Origin: Campylobacteraceae bacterium
GTDB taxonomy: Bacteria > Campylobacterota > Campylobacteria > Campylobacterales > Arcobacteraceae
NCBI GenBank assembly: GCA_013373175.1
Contig: JABXII010000011.1
Span: 113,073 to 177,072, forward strand
DNA length: 64,000 nt
Direction of reading: 5' to 3'
Each line of letters begins with the position of its first letter. The stretch's first letter is position 1. Below are positions 25,796-34,702 of the stretch, one piece after another. Under the pieces are notes generated by a model. The model had not been told where the DNA came from and searched no databases. It saw only the letters and a list, made by a program, of their open reading frames with translations. The position numbers and the translations under genes were made by a program.

Positions 25796-26209
25796 TTATC
25801 TTATTTTTGGGTTTTTTGATAGATTCTTAGCTTCTACTAACCAGTTCTCTTCTTCTATTTGGTTATGTTCAAGCTTTAAATGTTCTTCAATCCATTTACA
25901 ATTTTTTGGTGTCCATTCTGCAATTTGATCAAAATGGAAAATTCCTATCTCATTTAGTCTTACTTCAAGATTTTTATCAATACCTTCAATTTCTTGTAAA
26001 GAGTCTTTCCCCATAGGTCTAGGAGCACTTCTAATTAGAGGTTTATTATAAATATTACTTTGAGCACCCACATGTGAAACTGTATTTGCACTATAAATTG
26101 AGCTTTGGTTTTTTTCACCAATAAGCTTACCAACTATTAATCCAATAAAGAAACCTATTAAGGCTGCAATTACTAAACATAAAACTATTTGAGATGCTAT
26201 TTCTATCAT
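25796..26209 (-). CDS. Membrane-anchored helix-hairpin-helix protein
   Basis: A 137-residue protein with one N-terminal membrane helix (IVLCLVIAALIGFFIGLIVG), a short linker and a helix-hairpin-helix-like domain (DSLQEIEGIDKNLEVRLNEIGIFHFDQIAEW). That domain is common as a tail or small stand-alone protein of unknown role in many bacteria. It starts 2 bases after the OmpA gene stop, in one operon. Confidence 0.7.
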   Translation of the reverse strand: MIEIASQIVLCLVIAALIGFFIGLIVGKLIGEKNQSSIYSANTVSHVGAQSNIYNKPLIRSAPRPMGKDSLQEIEGIDKNLEVRLNEIGIFHFDQIAEWTPKNCKWIEEHLKLEHNQIEEENWLVEAKNLSKNPKIR

Positions 26210-26210
26210 G

Positions 26211-26993
26211 TTATTCCTCTATAATATTGAACTCTACTCTTCTATTTACTTTTGAGTAACCTTTAGCATTGTTTTCTACAATAGGAATATTTTCTCCATA
26301 TCCTCTTGCTTTTATTCGATTTTTATCAAAACCATAAGCTATCATTTGCTTTTTAACAGCAACTGCACGGCTTATTGAAACTCCTAAATTATACTTTTTA
26401 GAACCAGCTGCATCTGTATGTCCAGCTACTTCGATTTTTAATGTTGGATAGTTTTTTAAAATCTTTACAACAGTACTAATTGTATTTAAACTTTTTTTTG
26501 TAATTTGATTACTTGATGTCCTAAAAGTGATTGGATATTTAGTTACATAATCTCTAATTCTAATTTGTAGAAGTTGAGTATTTATTGACATCTCTTCAAT
26601 TGGTTTTTCATTTCCAGTTCTTTTATATTTTTTATCAGTTGTAATTAATGGTTCATCTTCAGTTTTTTCTTCACTGTCGATTATTTCTTCTTTTACTGGT
26701 TCTTCTTTAGAGATTTTTAGTTCATCTTTTATTTGATTTTCTGAGCTTTCTTTTAAAGAACTAGAAGTTAACTCTTCTTTTAGGGGTTCTTCTTTATTTG
26801 GCTCTTCATTTGTTACTACTTCTTGTTTAGGCTCTTCTTTTTGAATCTCTTTTGCTACAGGTATAGGTTTAGACTCTTGAACTTGTTCTATAGACGTGTT
26901 CTTCGATAATTTTTCAAGGTGCATATTTACACATAAAACAATTAAAATGATTAATGCTAAACATAAAAAAAATATTTTTTTTGCTGGACTCAT
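26211..26993 (-). CDS. OmpA-family peptidoglycan-binding protein, inner-membrane anchored
   Basis: A 260-residue protein: an N-terminal membrane anchor (IFFLCLALIILIVLCVNMH), a long Glu/Lys/Pro-rich linker (residues 38-125), and a C-terminal OmpA domain with VEVAGHTDAAGSKKYNLGVS, RIKARGYGENIP and NRRVEFNI. There is no outer-membrane barrel and no MotB-type plug, so it probably tethers the inner membrane to peptidoglycan. It is paired with the helix-hairpin-helix protein. Confidence 0.85.
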   Translation of the reverse strand: MSPAKKIFFLCLALIILIVLCVNMHLEKLSKNTSIEQVQESKPIPVAKEIQKEEPKQEVVTNEEPNKEEPLKEELTSSSLKESSENQIKDELKISKEEPVKEEIIDSEEKTEDEPLITTDKKYKRTGNEKPIEEMSINTQLLQIRIRDYVTKYPITFRTSSNQITKKSLNTISTVVKILKNYPTLKIEVAGHTDAAGSKKYNLGVSISRAVAVKKQMIAYGFDKNRIKARGYGENIPIVENNAKGYSKVNRRVEFNIIEE

Positions 26994-27166
26994 ACTCTAT
27001 CTTTGCCTAATTTTATTTGAATTGTGATTATTTTATCTTATTTTTAATCAAAAGTTTTTGAAACATGCCTATTTTTTCAATATTTAGCCTTATTATTTAA
27101 TTAAAAAATCTAAGGATTGATTATAAGTAAAAGCAATATACTTTATTTAAATGCAAAGGAGTTGTT

Positions 27167-27649
27167 ATGAAAGTTTTACTTTTAGTAGTTTTAATGATAA
27201 GTTCTTTGGTTGCTTTACCCGATGAATTTGATAGAGAAATCTACAATAAAGGGGAAAAAGTTTTTGAAAAAAAATGTAGTGAATGTCACGTAAAATCAAT
27301 GGATATTCAACTTTTAATGAAAAATTTTATTGAAGAAGATAACAAGCTTTTAAACCTAAAGGCTCCTACTGGAAATGAAATCTCTTTTAGACTCAAAAGT
27401 CAAATAGGAAGTAGGGATGATATAGAGTTTCAAATTATAGAAGCAATGGATTTTGTAAAAGACTATTTATATAATCCAAATAAAGCTAAAACAATCTGTT
27501 TAGAGGGTGTAATAAGACATTTTGACACAATGCCAAGTATGAAAGGTAAAATATCAGAAGAAGAGATAGAAGATGTTACTTTCTTTTTATACTTTTTAGA
27601 AGGCTTTAATGGAGTTAATAAGTATTATCACAATGAAGAGGAGTTCTAA
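27167..27649 (+). CDS. Periplasmic monohaem cytochrome c
   Basis: A 160-residue protein with a signal peptide (MKVLLLVVLMISSLVALP) and one haem motif CSECH (C37, C40, H41). The likely distal ligand is a Met in DTMPSMKGK near residue 124. Partner unknown. GGAGTTGTT precedes the ATG. The stop overlaps the convergent histidine kinase gene by 4 bases. Confidence 0.82.
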   Translation: MKVLLLVVLMISSLVALPDEFDREIYNKGEKVFEKKCSECHVKSMDIQLLMKNFIEEDNKLLNLKAPTGNEISFRLKSQIGSRDDIEFQIIEAMDFVKDYLYNPNKAKTICLEGVIRHFDTMPSMKGKISEEEIEDVTFFLYFLEGFNGVNKYYHNEEEF

Positions 27650-28824
27650 GACTTATCTTCCTTGTTATTTAATTTAAAAGTAAAACTACTTCCTTTATTT
27701 TCTTCTGAGTCTACACTTACTTTGATATTGTAAGTTTTACAAATATGATGAACAATATTTAGTCCAACACCAAAACCACCTTGTTCTTTTGTTCCTCTAT
27801 AATATCTTTTAAATATATCTTTTACTCTATCTTTTTTTATTCCAATTCCTGAATCTTCTACTTTTAGGATATTATCCTTTAAAGACACATTTATTGTTCC
27901 TTCTACTTTATTATATTTTATTGCATTGGAAATAATATTATTGAACATTCTTACAAAACTCTCTTTATCTATTTTGTAGGTGGTTTTTTCTAGGTTTGAG
28001 CTTATTGTAATTTTTTTCTTTTGGGCAAAGGCTTCAAAGTAGTTTAATTGCTCTTTGATTACTTTGTCTAATTCAAGATGTGAGATTAAATCGATTTTTT
28101 TCTTATCTTGCAAGAATAGATAAACTAAGTCTTTGTAGATTTCTGAAATTCTTTTAGCACTTAAATTGATTCTTTGCATATTTTTTTCAGTCAAGGCTGC
28201 ATCTTTACCTGTTGACATTAAAATAGCTGTTATAGGAGTATTTAACTCATGGGTTGTATCTTTGATAAAAGTATTTAGTTTTCTTCTTTCATTTATAATA
28301 GGACTAATAAAAAGATTAGCAAGATAATAACCAACAAGGGAAATGAGACTAAAGATTATTACAAAATAAAATATAATATCTTCTAGTAAAGTAGCAATTA
28401 ATCTTTTAAAATTACTTTCTTGTATGGCAATATGGTAAACACCTAAGTGACCTCTTGGAGTATTATCAACTAAAATATAATCACCATTAATTCTTTGCAT
28501 TCGTTTACTTACATCTATTTTTGTTGTTATATTTCCTGCTAGTTTTTCATGCTTTTTATTATATAAAGCATATCTATAGTGAATAGTATTTGTTATTTTT
28601 GTAGTATCAATACTCAAGTTTGACATGTCTGCATAGATGATATTTGCAGAGATTTTTGAAGCAATACTTTGCATATTTGATGAGACTAAATCATAATATA
28701 GTTTATATTCTATTTTATAAAACTGCCAGAATATTATTGTTAAAAGAATAAATGAAGAACCTAAGTATAAACCTAAAAATCTAAAAAATGTACTCTTTTC
28801 ATTTCTTGTTAAATCTATAACCAA
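27646..28824 (-). CDS. Sensor histidine kinase (OmpR-type partner)
   Basis: A 392-residue kinase with two membrane helices (about residues 12-30 and 165-187) bracketing a periplasmic sensor of about 135 residues, then the phospho-acceptor DTTHELNTPITAIL and an HATPase domain with NNIISNAIKYN, VEDSGIGI and GGFGVGLNIVHHI. It overlaps the response regulator gene by 26 bases. Its divergent position to yceI-hvfABC suggests it senses an envelope or metal signal; this is inference. Confidence 0.88.
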   Translation of the reverse strand: MVIDLTRNEKSTFFRFLGLYLGSSFILLTIIFWQFYKIEYKLYYDLVSSNMQSIASKISANIIYADMSNLSIDTTKITNTIHYRYALYNKKHEKLAGNITTKIDVSKRMQRINGDYILVDNTPRGHLGVYHIAIQESNFKRLIATLLEDIIFYFVIIFSLISLVGYYLANLFISPIINERRKLNTFIKDTTHELNTPITAILMSTGKDAALTEKNMQRINLSAKRISEIYKDLVYLFLQDKKKIDLISHLELDKVIKEQLNYFEAFAQKKKITISSNLEKTTYKIDKESFVRMFNNIISNAIKYNKVEGTINVSLKDNILKVEDSGIGIKKDRVKDIFKRYYRGTKEQGGFGVGLNIVHHICKTYNIKVSVDSEENKGSSFTFKLNNKEDKS

Positions 28825-29458
28825 CCCCTTTTATTGTTTCAATATACTCTTCACCTATAATTTTTCTTATATTTTTTATATACGTTCTAATAGTTGAAGA
28901 AGTAGGTGCAGATTCATATGACCAAATATTTGAAGATAGTTCATCTTGAGAAACACATCTATTTGTATTTTTTAGTAAATACTTTAAAACTTGAGCTTCT
29001 TTTAGTGGTAACTTTGTTTTAATTCCATCATAATTTATATAATTTAGTTTTGTATTAAAACTAATCTTTTCACCAATGTCTAATTCATCTGAATCAAGAT
29101 GAAGTAGTCTTTTTATATTGTTTATTCTAAGTTCAAGTTCTTTTAGTTCAAAAGGCTTTTTTAAATAATCATCAGCTCCTACATTAAAACCTTCTTCTAT
29201 ATCTTCTATTGAGTTTAAAGAGGTTATAAAAATAGCAGGAGTTGTTATGGATTCTTCCCTTAGACTTTTTAAAAAGTCAAAACCAGTGATATTTGGAACA
29301 TTTACATCAAGTATTAATAAATCAAAATGTTCATCATACATAATCTCACTAGCTTTCATTCCATCATAGACACAAGTGACGTTATAGCCTAAGTCTTGTA
29401 AAAACTCTTCAATTATTTCATTTAATATTAAATCATCTTCTAGTAGTAATATTTTCAT
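28799..29458 (-). CDS. OmpR-family response regulator
   Basis: A 219-residue regulator: acidic pocket LEDD, phospho-Asp D51 (LLILDVNVPNITG), KKPFELKEL, and a winged-helix domain ending YIETIKGVGYRFNKK. It is the first gene of the leftward pair with the kinase. A direct repeat with one-turn spacing, typical for OmpR-family sites, lies just upstream, between it and yceI. Confidence 0.92.
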   Translation of the reverse strand: MKILLLEDDLILNEIIEEFLQDLGYNVTCVYDGMKASEIMYDEHFDLLILDVNVPNITGFDFLKSLREESITTPAIFITSLNSIEDIEEGFNVGADDYLKKPFELKELELRINNIKRLLHLDSDELDIGEKISFNTKLNYINYDGIKTKLPLKEAQVLKYLLKNTNRCVSQDELSSNIWSYESAPTSSTIRTYIKNIRKIIGEEYIETIKGVGYRFNKK

Positions 29459-29491
29459 AAATAAAGTATATCATACATTGAAAAAATAAAT

Positions 29492-29509
29492 CTACACAGG
29501 TCCTACACA
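29492..29509. promoter_or_regulatory. Direct repeat, candidate response-regulator site
   Basis: CTACACA at 29492-29498 and again at 29503-29509, 11 bp start to start, in the 106 bp gap between the response regulator and yceI. OmpR-family regulators usually bind tandem repeats spaced 10-11 bp. Confidence 0.5.
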
Positions 29510-29564
29510 ATAACTTAACAAAACTATATTAGAATTTCATTAGATAACAAAAAAGGAGACTAAA

Positions 29565-30143
29565 ATGAAGTCATTAACAAAAATCTTATTATCATCTACA
29601 CTTGCATTAACACTTGCAAATGCAACACCATATGAATTGGATAAAGTACACTCTAACGTAGGTTTTTCTGCAAAACATTTAATGATTACAAATGTAAAAG
29701 GTAACTTTACTAATTTTGAGGGAAAAATTGATTTTGACCAAGAAAAGAAAACATTTAATGTTTTTGAGGGAACTATTAAAACAAATTCAGTTAATACAGG
29801 GATTCTTAAAAGAGATAACCACTTAAGAAGTGATGACTTCTTTGCAGCTGACAAATATCCAGAGATTACATTTAAAATGAAATCTTACAAAAAAGATGGA
29901 GATGAAGGCGTAATGGTTGGTGACCTTACAATTAGAGGTGTAACAAAAGAAGTTGAACTTGAAGTTGAAGATATAGCAACTGTAAAAGACTTTGAAGGTA
30001 ATACAAGGGTTGGATTTACTTTAGAAGGTGAAATCAATAGAACGGATTATGGACTTAAATGGAATAAAGTATTAGAGTTTGGTGGAGTTGCAGTTAGTGA
30101 AAAAATAGAAATAGATGTAGAAATACAAGCTGTAGAAAAATAA
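29565..30143 (+). CDS. YceI-family periplasmic lipocalin-like protein
   Basis: A 192-residue YceI protein with a signal peptide (MKSLTKILLSSTLALTLANA) and family motifs YELDKVHSNVGFSAKHLM, GILKRDNHLRSDDFF, YPEITFKMKSY and GEINRTDYGLKWN. The fold is a beta barrel that binds isoprenoids or amphiphiles. AAAGGAGA precedes the ATG. It heads a run of same-strand genes into hvfABC with 31 bases between it and hvfA, so an envelope stress operon is plausible. Confidence 0.92.
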   Translation: MKSLTKILLSSTLALTLANATPYELDKVHSNVGFSAKHLMITNVKGNFTNFEGKIDFDQEKKTFNVFEGTIKTNSVNTGILKRDNHLRSDDFFAADKYPEITFKMKSYKKDGDEGVMVGDLTIRGVTKEVELEVEDIATVKDFEGNTRVGFTLEGEINRTDYGLKWNKVLEFGGVAVSEKIEIDVEIQAVEK

Positions 30144-30174
30144 GCAAATATAAGTGACTATTAAAGGGGAAAAG

Positions 30175-30486
30175 ATGAAAAATAAATCAAAGTTAAAATT
30201 AGCTGGTGTACTTTTAGGTGCAGCACTATCAAGTACAGGAGCATATGCAGGTAGTGGAGCTTGCGGTGCTGGTAAGTGTGGTGGTGAAGCTAAAAAAATG
30301 GAAAAGAAAGGTGCTTGCGGATCTGGAAAATGTGGTTCTAAAGATGAGATGAAAGGAAATGCAGGTAAAAAAGCTTCTGGCGCTTGTGGTGCAGGAAAAT
30401 GTGGTGCAAACGACAAAGGTGAAAAAATGAAAAAAGAAGCTAAACAAAAAGTTAAAGGTTCTTGTGGCGCTGGTAAGTGTGGGTGA
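30175..30486 (+). CDS. hvfA: HvfA-like secreted Cys-repeat precursor (MNIO substrate)
   Basis: A 103-residue protein with a signal peptide (LAGVLLGAALSSTGAYA) and a Gly/Lys/Ala-rich mature region holding four copies of CG(A/S)GKCG, the last at the very C terminus. HvfA peptides with GKCG repeats are substrates of MNIO (DUF692) enzymes that convert cysteines to oxazolone/thioamide or thiooxazole groups that bind copper. Eight cysteines are available here. AAAGGGGAAAAG supports the ATG at 30175 over an upstream GTG at 30154. The maturase and its partner follow directly. Confidence 0.85.
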   Translation: MKNKSKLKLAGVLLGAALSSTGAYAGSGACGAGKCGGEAKKMEKKGACGSGKCGSKDEMKGNAGKKASGACGAGKCGANDKGEKMKKEAKQKVKGSCGAGKCG

Positions 30487-30504
30487 AATGGTGAAGACAA
30501 TTAG

Positions 30505-31338
30505 ATGATAAACATAAAAGGGTGTGGCTTAGGCCTAAGAAGTGACTTTTTATTAGATGTTAAAAGTAGTGATTTCCAACCAGATTGGTGGGAAGTTACT
30601 CCTGAAAACTGGATGCACATGCCTAAGGTTTATGAAAAGGCTTTTGAAGAAGCAGTATTTTCAAGACCAACAGTCGCACACGGTTTATCTTTGTCTATTG
30701 GCTCTGTTGATGGATTAAATAAAAAATTCATCAAACAGATGAGAACTTTTTTAGATAGATATGAAATAGAGTACTATTCTGAACATCTTTCTTTCTCTTC
30801 AATGAATGGTAAACAATCTTACGAATTATTGCCTGTACCAATGACTAAAAAAATGGTTCAAATTATTAGTGATAGAGTAAAAGAAGTTGAGGATATTATT
30901 CAAAGAAACTTAATACTTGAAAATGCAACATACTATTATGTCCCTTATGTAGAGATGCGAGAAGTTGATTTTATAAATGAAGTCTTAGAAAAATCTGGTG
31001 CAAAAATGCTTCTTGATGTAAACAATGTATTTGTAAACTCTGTAAACCACTCTTTTAAAGCAAGAACGTTTATTGATGAAGTTGATAAAAGTAAAATAGC
31101 CTATATGCATATGGCAGGACATTATGATGATAAAGAGTTAGGTTTAAAAATAGATTCTCATGGTATGCCTATTGCAAGTGGAGCGTGGAAGCTTTTAGAA
31201 TATACTTTAAAACAGGTAGATGCTCCTGTTATGATTGAAAGAGATAATAATATTCCTCCATTAAGTGAGTTAGAAAAAGAGTATATTCAAATGAGTGATA
31301 TTGTAAGAAGGACTCAACGAGGAAATAAAAGTGCCTAA
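30505..31338 (+). CDS. hvfB: MNIO (DUF692) multinuclear iron oxidase
   Basis: A 277-residue DUF692 protein, TIM-barrel fold, which uses a multinuclear iron centre to modify cysteines in a peptide. Metal-site segments are seen in order: YYSEHLSFSS, LILENATYYY, MLLDVNNVFVNS, YMHMAGHYD, DSHGMPI and VMIERDNNIP. It starts 18 bases after the HvfA-like gene and overlaps the DUF2063 gene by 8 bases. Product chemistry cannot be inferred beyond cysteine modification. Confidence 0.93.
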   Translation: MINIKGCGLGLRSDFLLDVKSSDFQPDWWEVTPENWMHMPKVYEKAFEEAVFSRPTVAHGLSLSIGSVDGLNKKFIKQMRTFLDRYEIEYYSEHLSFSSMNGKQSYELLPVPMTKKMVQIISDRVKEVEDIIQRNLILENATYYYVPYVEMREVDFINEVLEKSGAKMLLDVNNVFVNSVNHSFKARTFIDEVDKSKIAYMHMAGHYDDKELGLKIDSHGMPIASGAWKLLEYTLKQVDAPVMIERDNNIPPLSELEKEYIQMSDIVRRTQRGNKSA

Positions 31339-32023
31339 AAAGATATTAGAAAAAGATATACAAGAAAGATTTTTAGATAATCTTTTAACTCAAAGTGATG
31401 AGGTAGCTAACTCTTCAGTAGCTGTTTATCAAAAGCTTGTGTATATGAGATATCATGAAGTTATAAAAAATAGTTTTCCTCTTTTTATTGATATTATTGA
31501 TGAAGAAACTTTAGTATCTTCAATAAAAGCTTTTATGAAAAATACTCCTGAAACTCCCTTTGTGTGGCAAATGGCAAATGACTATAGAAAGTTTGTGAAA
31601 AAAAATAAACTTTTCGATGACAAAAAATATATCTATGAACTTCTTTATTATGATTGGATAGAAATAGAACTTTATATGAAAGAGTATAAAGAAAAGAAAC
31701 AAAAGAAGTTCTCTTTTAAAAATAGTTATACCTTAAGTAAAAGTGCTAGAATCAAAAGATTTAAATATGATTTGATAAATAAAGAGTTTATTTCAAAAAG
31801 AGAAAACTTTTTAGTGATTTATTATGATTTCCAAACAGATGATATAGTATATAGAGAGATTAACCCAATTATTTACTATGTTTTAAAAAATCTAAATAAA
31901 AAGCAAACTATAGGAAAAGTTTTAAAGAAAATATGCAAGCAAAATGATATAGATTTTAAAGAAGCAAAAGAGGCTTTAGAAAGCCCTTTAAAAGAGCTTT
32001 TATTTAATAAAGTGTTTATCTAG
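31331..32023 (+). CDS. hvfC: DUF2063 partner protein (HvfC-like)
   Basis: A 230-residue DUF2063 protein: the N-terminal helical domain has ERFLDNLLTQ, VYQKLVYMRYHEVIKNSFP and the mid region PFVWQMANDYRKFV; the C-terminal half, with LKKICKQNDIDFKEAKEAL, resembles the precursor-recognition domain of RiPP partner proteins. In known systems it helps DUF692 bind the leader. The start is GTG with GAGGAAAT upstream, overlapping hvfB. The convergent MATE gene overlaps its end by 8 bases. Confidence 0.85.
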   Translation: MPKKILEKDIQERFLDNLLTQSDEVANSSVAVYQKLVYMRYHEVIKNSFPLFIDIIDEETLVSSIKAFMKNTPETPFVWQMANDYRKFVKKNKLFDDKKYIYELLYYDWIEIELYMKEYKEKKQKKFSFKNSYTLSKSARIKRFKYDLINKEFISKRENFLVIYYDFQTDDIVYREINPIIYYVLKNLNKKQTIGKVLKKICKQNDIDFKEAKEALESPLKELLFNKVFI

Positions 32024-33365
32024 TACAAACTTCTTTTAGTAGTTTTTGTGTATAAATATATGCAAAAATTGCAGCAGAATAAATCATAACTAATACACCC
32101 ATCCAAAGATAAATATACTCTAAAGAAAGCCAAATAACAAGAATATATGCAATAGCATATTTAGCAATTATCTGTCGATATAAAGCTATATATAGAATCA
32201 TTTTAGGTCTTTTAATACCTTGTAAAGTTGATACACAAATAAATAAGATTATGTAAGCATAGAATATTAATACTTCCACTACTAAATAGTCATATCCAAA
32301 TCCAATAACTACAGGGTCTGAATCAAACTGAGAAATAATAGTTTTTCCAAAAATATATAAAAAGATAATTCCAAAAGTAGCAATAATAAACCCATATTTT
32401 AGTGCTTTATCAACTGTTTCTTGGACTCTATCATATCTTTTAGCCCCAAAATTATTTGATACCAATGATAATACAGCAGAACTAAGTCCTAGTGCAGGAA
32501 GAAGCATTATTTGTTCCACCCTAAAACCTACTCCATATCCTGCAACTGCTTTTACCCCATAAAGTGAAACAAAATACATTAAAATAAGTGAACCAATAGA
32601 CATAATAAGCATATTCATAGAAGAGGGAATACCTTGTGCTATCATCTCTTTATAGACTTTCTTATGAGGGAAAAAGTAACTTAGTTTTTCAAAGTGAACA
32701 AGTTTTGTATCCATTACTTTTTTAAGAAGATAAAGGGCATTTATAAGTTGTATTAAAATTGTTGAAAGGGCAATACCTTTTATCCCCATTGCAGGAATAA
32801 ATAAAAAGCCATAAATAAATAAAGGGTTTAAGGCTAAATTTGCAAAAAAACCAAAAATAAGTGTATTTCTATATGATTTTGTGTCTCCCCTTGAAATAAG
32901 TATCGCGTTTAAAGCAAAGTTAGTCATAAAGAAGATTGTTCCAGCAAGGATTATATTTATATAATCTAAAGCCATGTCCATATAAGCGCCACTAGCTCCT
33001 AGTAGGGTAAATAAATAAGGAGACATTAAAAAACCTATAAGAGTTAAAGCAAGGGCTATAAGTTGCATAAAGAATATACCCTTGTGTGCATAAAGGGAAG
33101 CTAGAAATCTTTTTGACCTTCCACTTGCATTTCCTATTAAAGCTGTAATTGCAGCAGAAAACCCATATCCAAGCCCAATAATAGTAAAAAATATCATAAA
33201 AGATAAAGAAAGAGCAGAGATAGCTTGAGTTGAAATAAGCCCCGCATAAAAAGTATCTACTACATTATACATAGTATTAAAAAACATACCTGTACTTGCA
33301 GGAATAGCAATTTGTTTTAATAGTGTGGGAATATCATTATTAATTAAGTGGGTATTTTGTTTCAA
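32016..33365 (-). CDS. MATE-family efflux transporter
   Basis: A 449-residue membrane protein with about 12 spans. MATE signatures include PASTGMFFNTMYNVVDTFY, FGFFANLALNPLFIYGF and GYGVGFRVEQIMLLPALG. It exports cations or drugs by Na+ or H+ antiport. It ends inside the hvfC 3' end, on the opposite strand, so it is not part of the hvf operon. An in-frame ATG at 33365 has weak SD (GAA-rich) sequence. Confidence 0.92.
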   Translation of the reverse strand: MKQNTHLINNDIPTLLKQIAIPASTGMFFNTMYNVVDTFYAGLISTQAISALSLSFMIFFTIIGLGYGFSAAITALIGNASGRSKRFLASLYAHKGIFFMQLIALALTLIGFLMSPYLFTLLGASGAYMDMALDYINIILAGTIFFMTNFALNAILISRGDTKSYRNTLIFGFFANLALNPLFIYGFLFIPAMGIKGIALSTILIQLINALYLLKKVMDTKLVHFEKLSYFFPHKKVYKEMIAQGIPSSMNMLIMSIGSLILMYFVSLYGVKAVAGYGVGFRVEQIMLLPALGLSSAVLSLVSNNFGAKRYDRVQETVDKALKYGFIIATFGIIFLYIFGKTIISQFDSDPVVIGFGYDYLVVEVLIFYAYIILFICVSTLQGIKRPKMILYIALYRQIIAKYAIAYILVIWLSLEYIYLWMGVLVMIYSAAIFAYIYTQKLLKEVCTR

Positions 33366-33433
33366 GTTTTAGCCTAATAATAGTTTTAAGCAATATTATC
33401 GAAGATAAGTTTTAAAGAGGTTAGAATTAAGGA

Positions 33434-34693
33434 TTAATCCTCAATTCTAATCATTGCTGGTTTTTCTGTTACTACACTTGCATCTTCAAGTGCTTTTAGT
33501 GCTTCAATAATATCTTTTTCTACACAAGTATGAGTAGAAAGAAGTAAGTGAGCACAAGAGTTTTCAAGTGGTTTTTGAATCATTTTCTCTACAGAAATAT
33601 TTTTATCTGCAAAGATGTTTGAAACTTTTGCTAAAACACCTGTTTTATCTTCAATTTTAAGTCTTAAGTAGTATTTTGTTTGAATCTCTTCTCTTGGCAT
33701 TAAAGATAAATCTTCTCCATGTGAAGATTCAAAACCAAGCATTGGAGAACCTTTACCTCGTCTAGCGATATCAACAATGTTTGCAATTACTGCACTTGCT
33801 GTAGCATCACCACCAGCTCCTGGTCCATAATACATAGTTTCTCCAACTTTATCTCCAATTACAGAAATACCATTCATTACACCGTCAACTTTTGCAATCA
33901 TTTCATTGTTTGGAATAAGTACAGGATGAACTCTTAGTTCAATTTTACTTCCAACTTTTTTTGCAATTGTTAAAAGTTTGATTGAGTAGTTAAATTCACT
34001 TGCAAACTCAATATCAGCAGGAGTGATATTTTGAATACCTTCAACTAAAATATCTTCTGGTTTTGCATCAATACCATATGCAATAGAACCTAAAATAAGA
34101 AGTTTATGAGCAGCATCAAAACCACCAACATCAAATGTTGGGTCAGCTTCTGCGTATCCTAACTCTTGTGATTCAGCAAGGATAGTATCATAGTCAACAC
34201 CTTCTCCTATCATCTTTGTTAGCATATAGTTACAAGTACCATTCATGATACCTCTAATTGATTCAATATGGTTTGCAGTTAATCCATCTCTTAAAGCATT
34301 AATAATTGGAATACCACCAGCTACTGCTGCTTCATACTCAAAAGGAGTGTCTCCTGCTAAATCTTGTAATTCATATCTGTGATATGCAAGTAAAGCTTTA
34401 TTTGCAGTAACCACAGCTTTACCTTTTGCTAAAGCTTTTTTGATTACTTCATATGGTTTTTCAACTCCACCCATAAGCTCAACAATAATATCAATTGAAT
34501 CATCATTTAAGATTTCATCAACATCATCTGTTAATTTTATCGATACATTTCTATCTTTATTAAGATTATTTACTAATCCAATTACTGGTTCTAATTCAAC
34601 ACCTGCACGTGCAGTAATAATATCTTTGTTGTCTTTTAGTATATTTGCAACACTTGCACCAACTGTTCCAACACCTAATATACCTATCTTCAT
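33434..34693 (-). CDS. hom: Homoserine dehydrogenase
   Basis: A 419-residue enzyme with the Rossmann motif GVGTVGASVA near residue 6, VTANKALLA, the catalytic region GIMNGTCNYMLTKM and EADPTFDVGGFDAAHK, and a C-terminal ACT domain (YYLRLKIEDKTGVLAKV) for feedback by threonine. It reduces aspartate semialdehyde to homoserine. It is 10 bases downstream of the aminotransferase gene; hom-aminotransferase order matches Cj0149c-Cj0150c in C. jejuni. Confidence 0.96.
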   Translation of the reverse strand: MKIGILGVGTVGASVANILKDNKDIITARAGVELEPVIGLVNNLNKDRNVSIKLTDDVDEILNDDSIDIIVELMGGVEKPYEVIKKALAKGKAVVTANKALLAYHRYELQDLAGDTPFEYEAAVAGGIPIINALRDGLTANHIESIRGIMNGTCNYMLTKMIGEGVDYDTILAESQELGYAEADPTFDVGGFDAAHKLLILGSIAYGIDAKPEDILVEGIQNITPADIEFASEFNYSIKLLTIAKKVGSKIELRVHPVLIPNNEMIAKVDGVMNGISVIGDKVGETMYYGPGAGGDATASAVIANIVDIARRGKGSPMLGFESSHGEDLSLMPREEIQTKYYLRLKIEDKTGVLAKVSNIFADKNISVEKMIQKPLENSCAHLLLSTHTCVEKDIIEALKALEDASVVTEKPAMIRIED

Positions 34694-34702
34694 TAATTCA
34701 TC

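Noticed and set aside
30072..30500. A minus-strand Pro/His-rich frame opposite hvfA
   Set aside because: It is the complement of the GKCG repeats and the yceI end; no ribosome site or family features.
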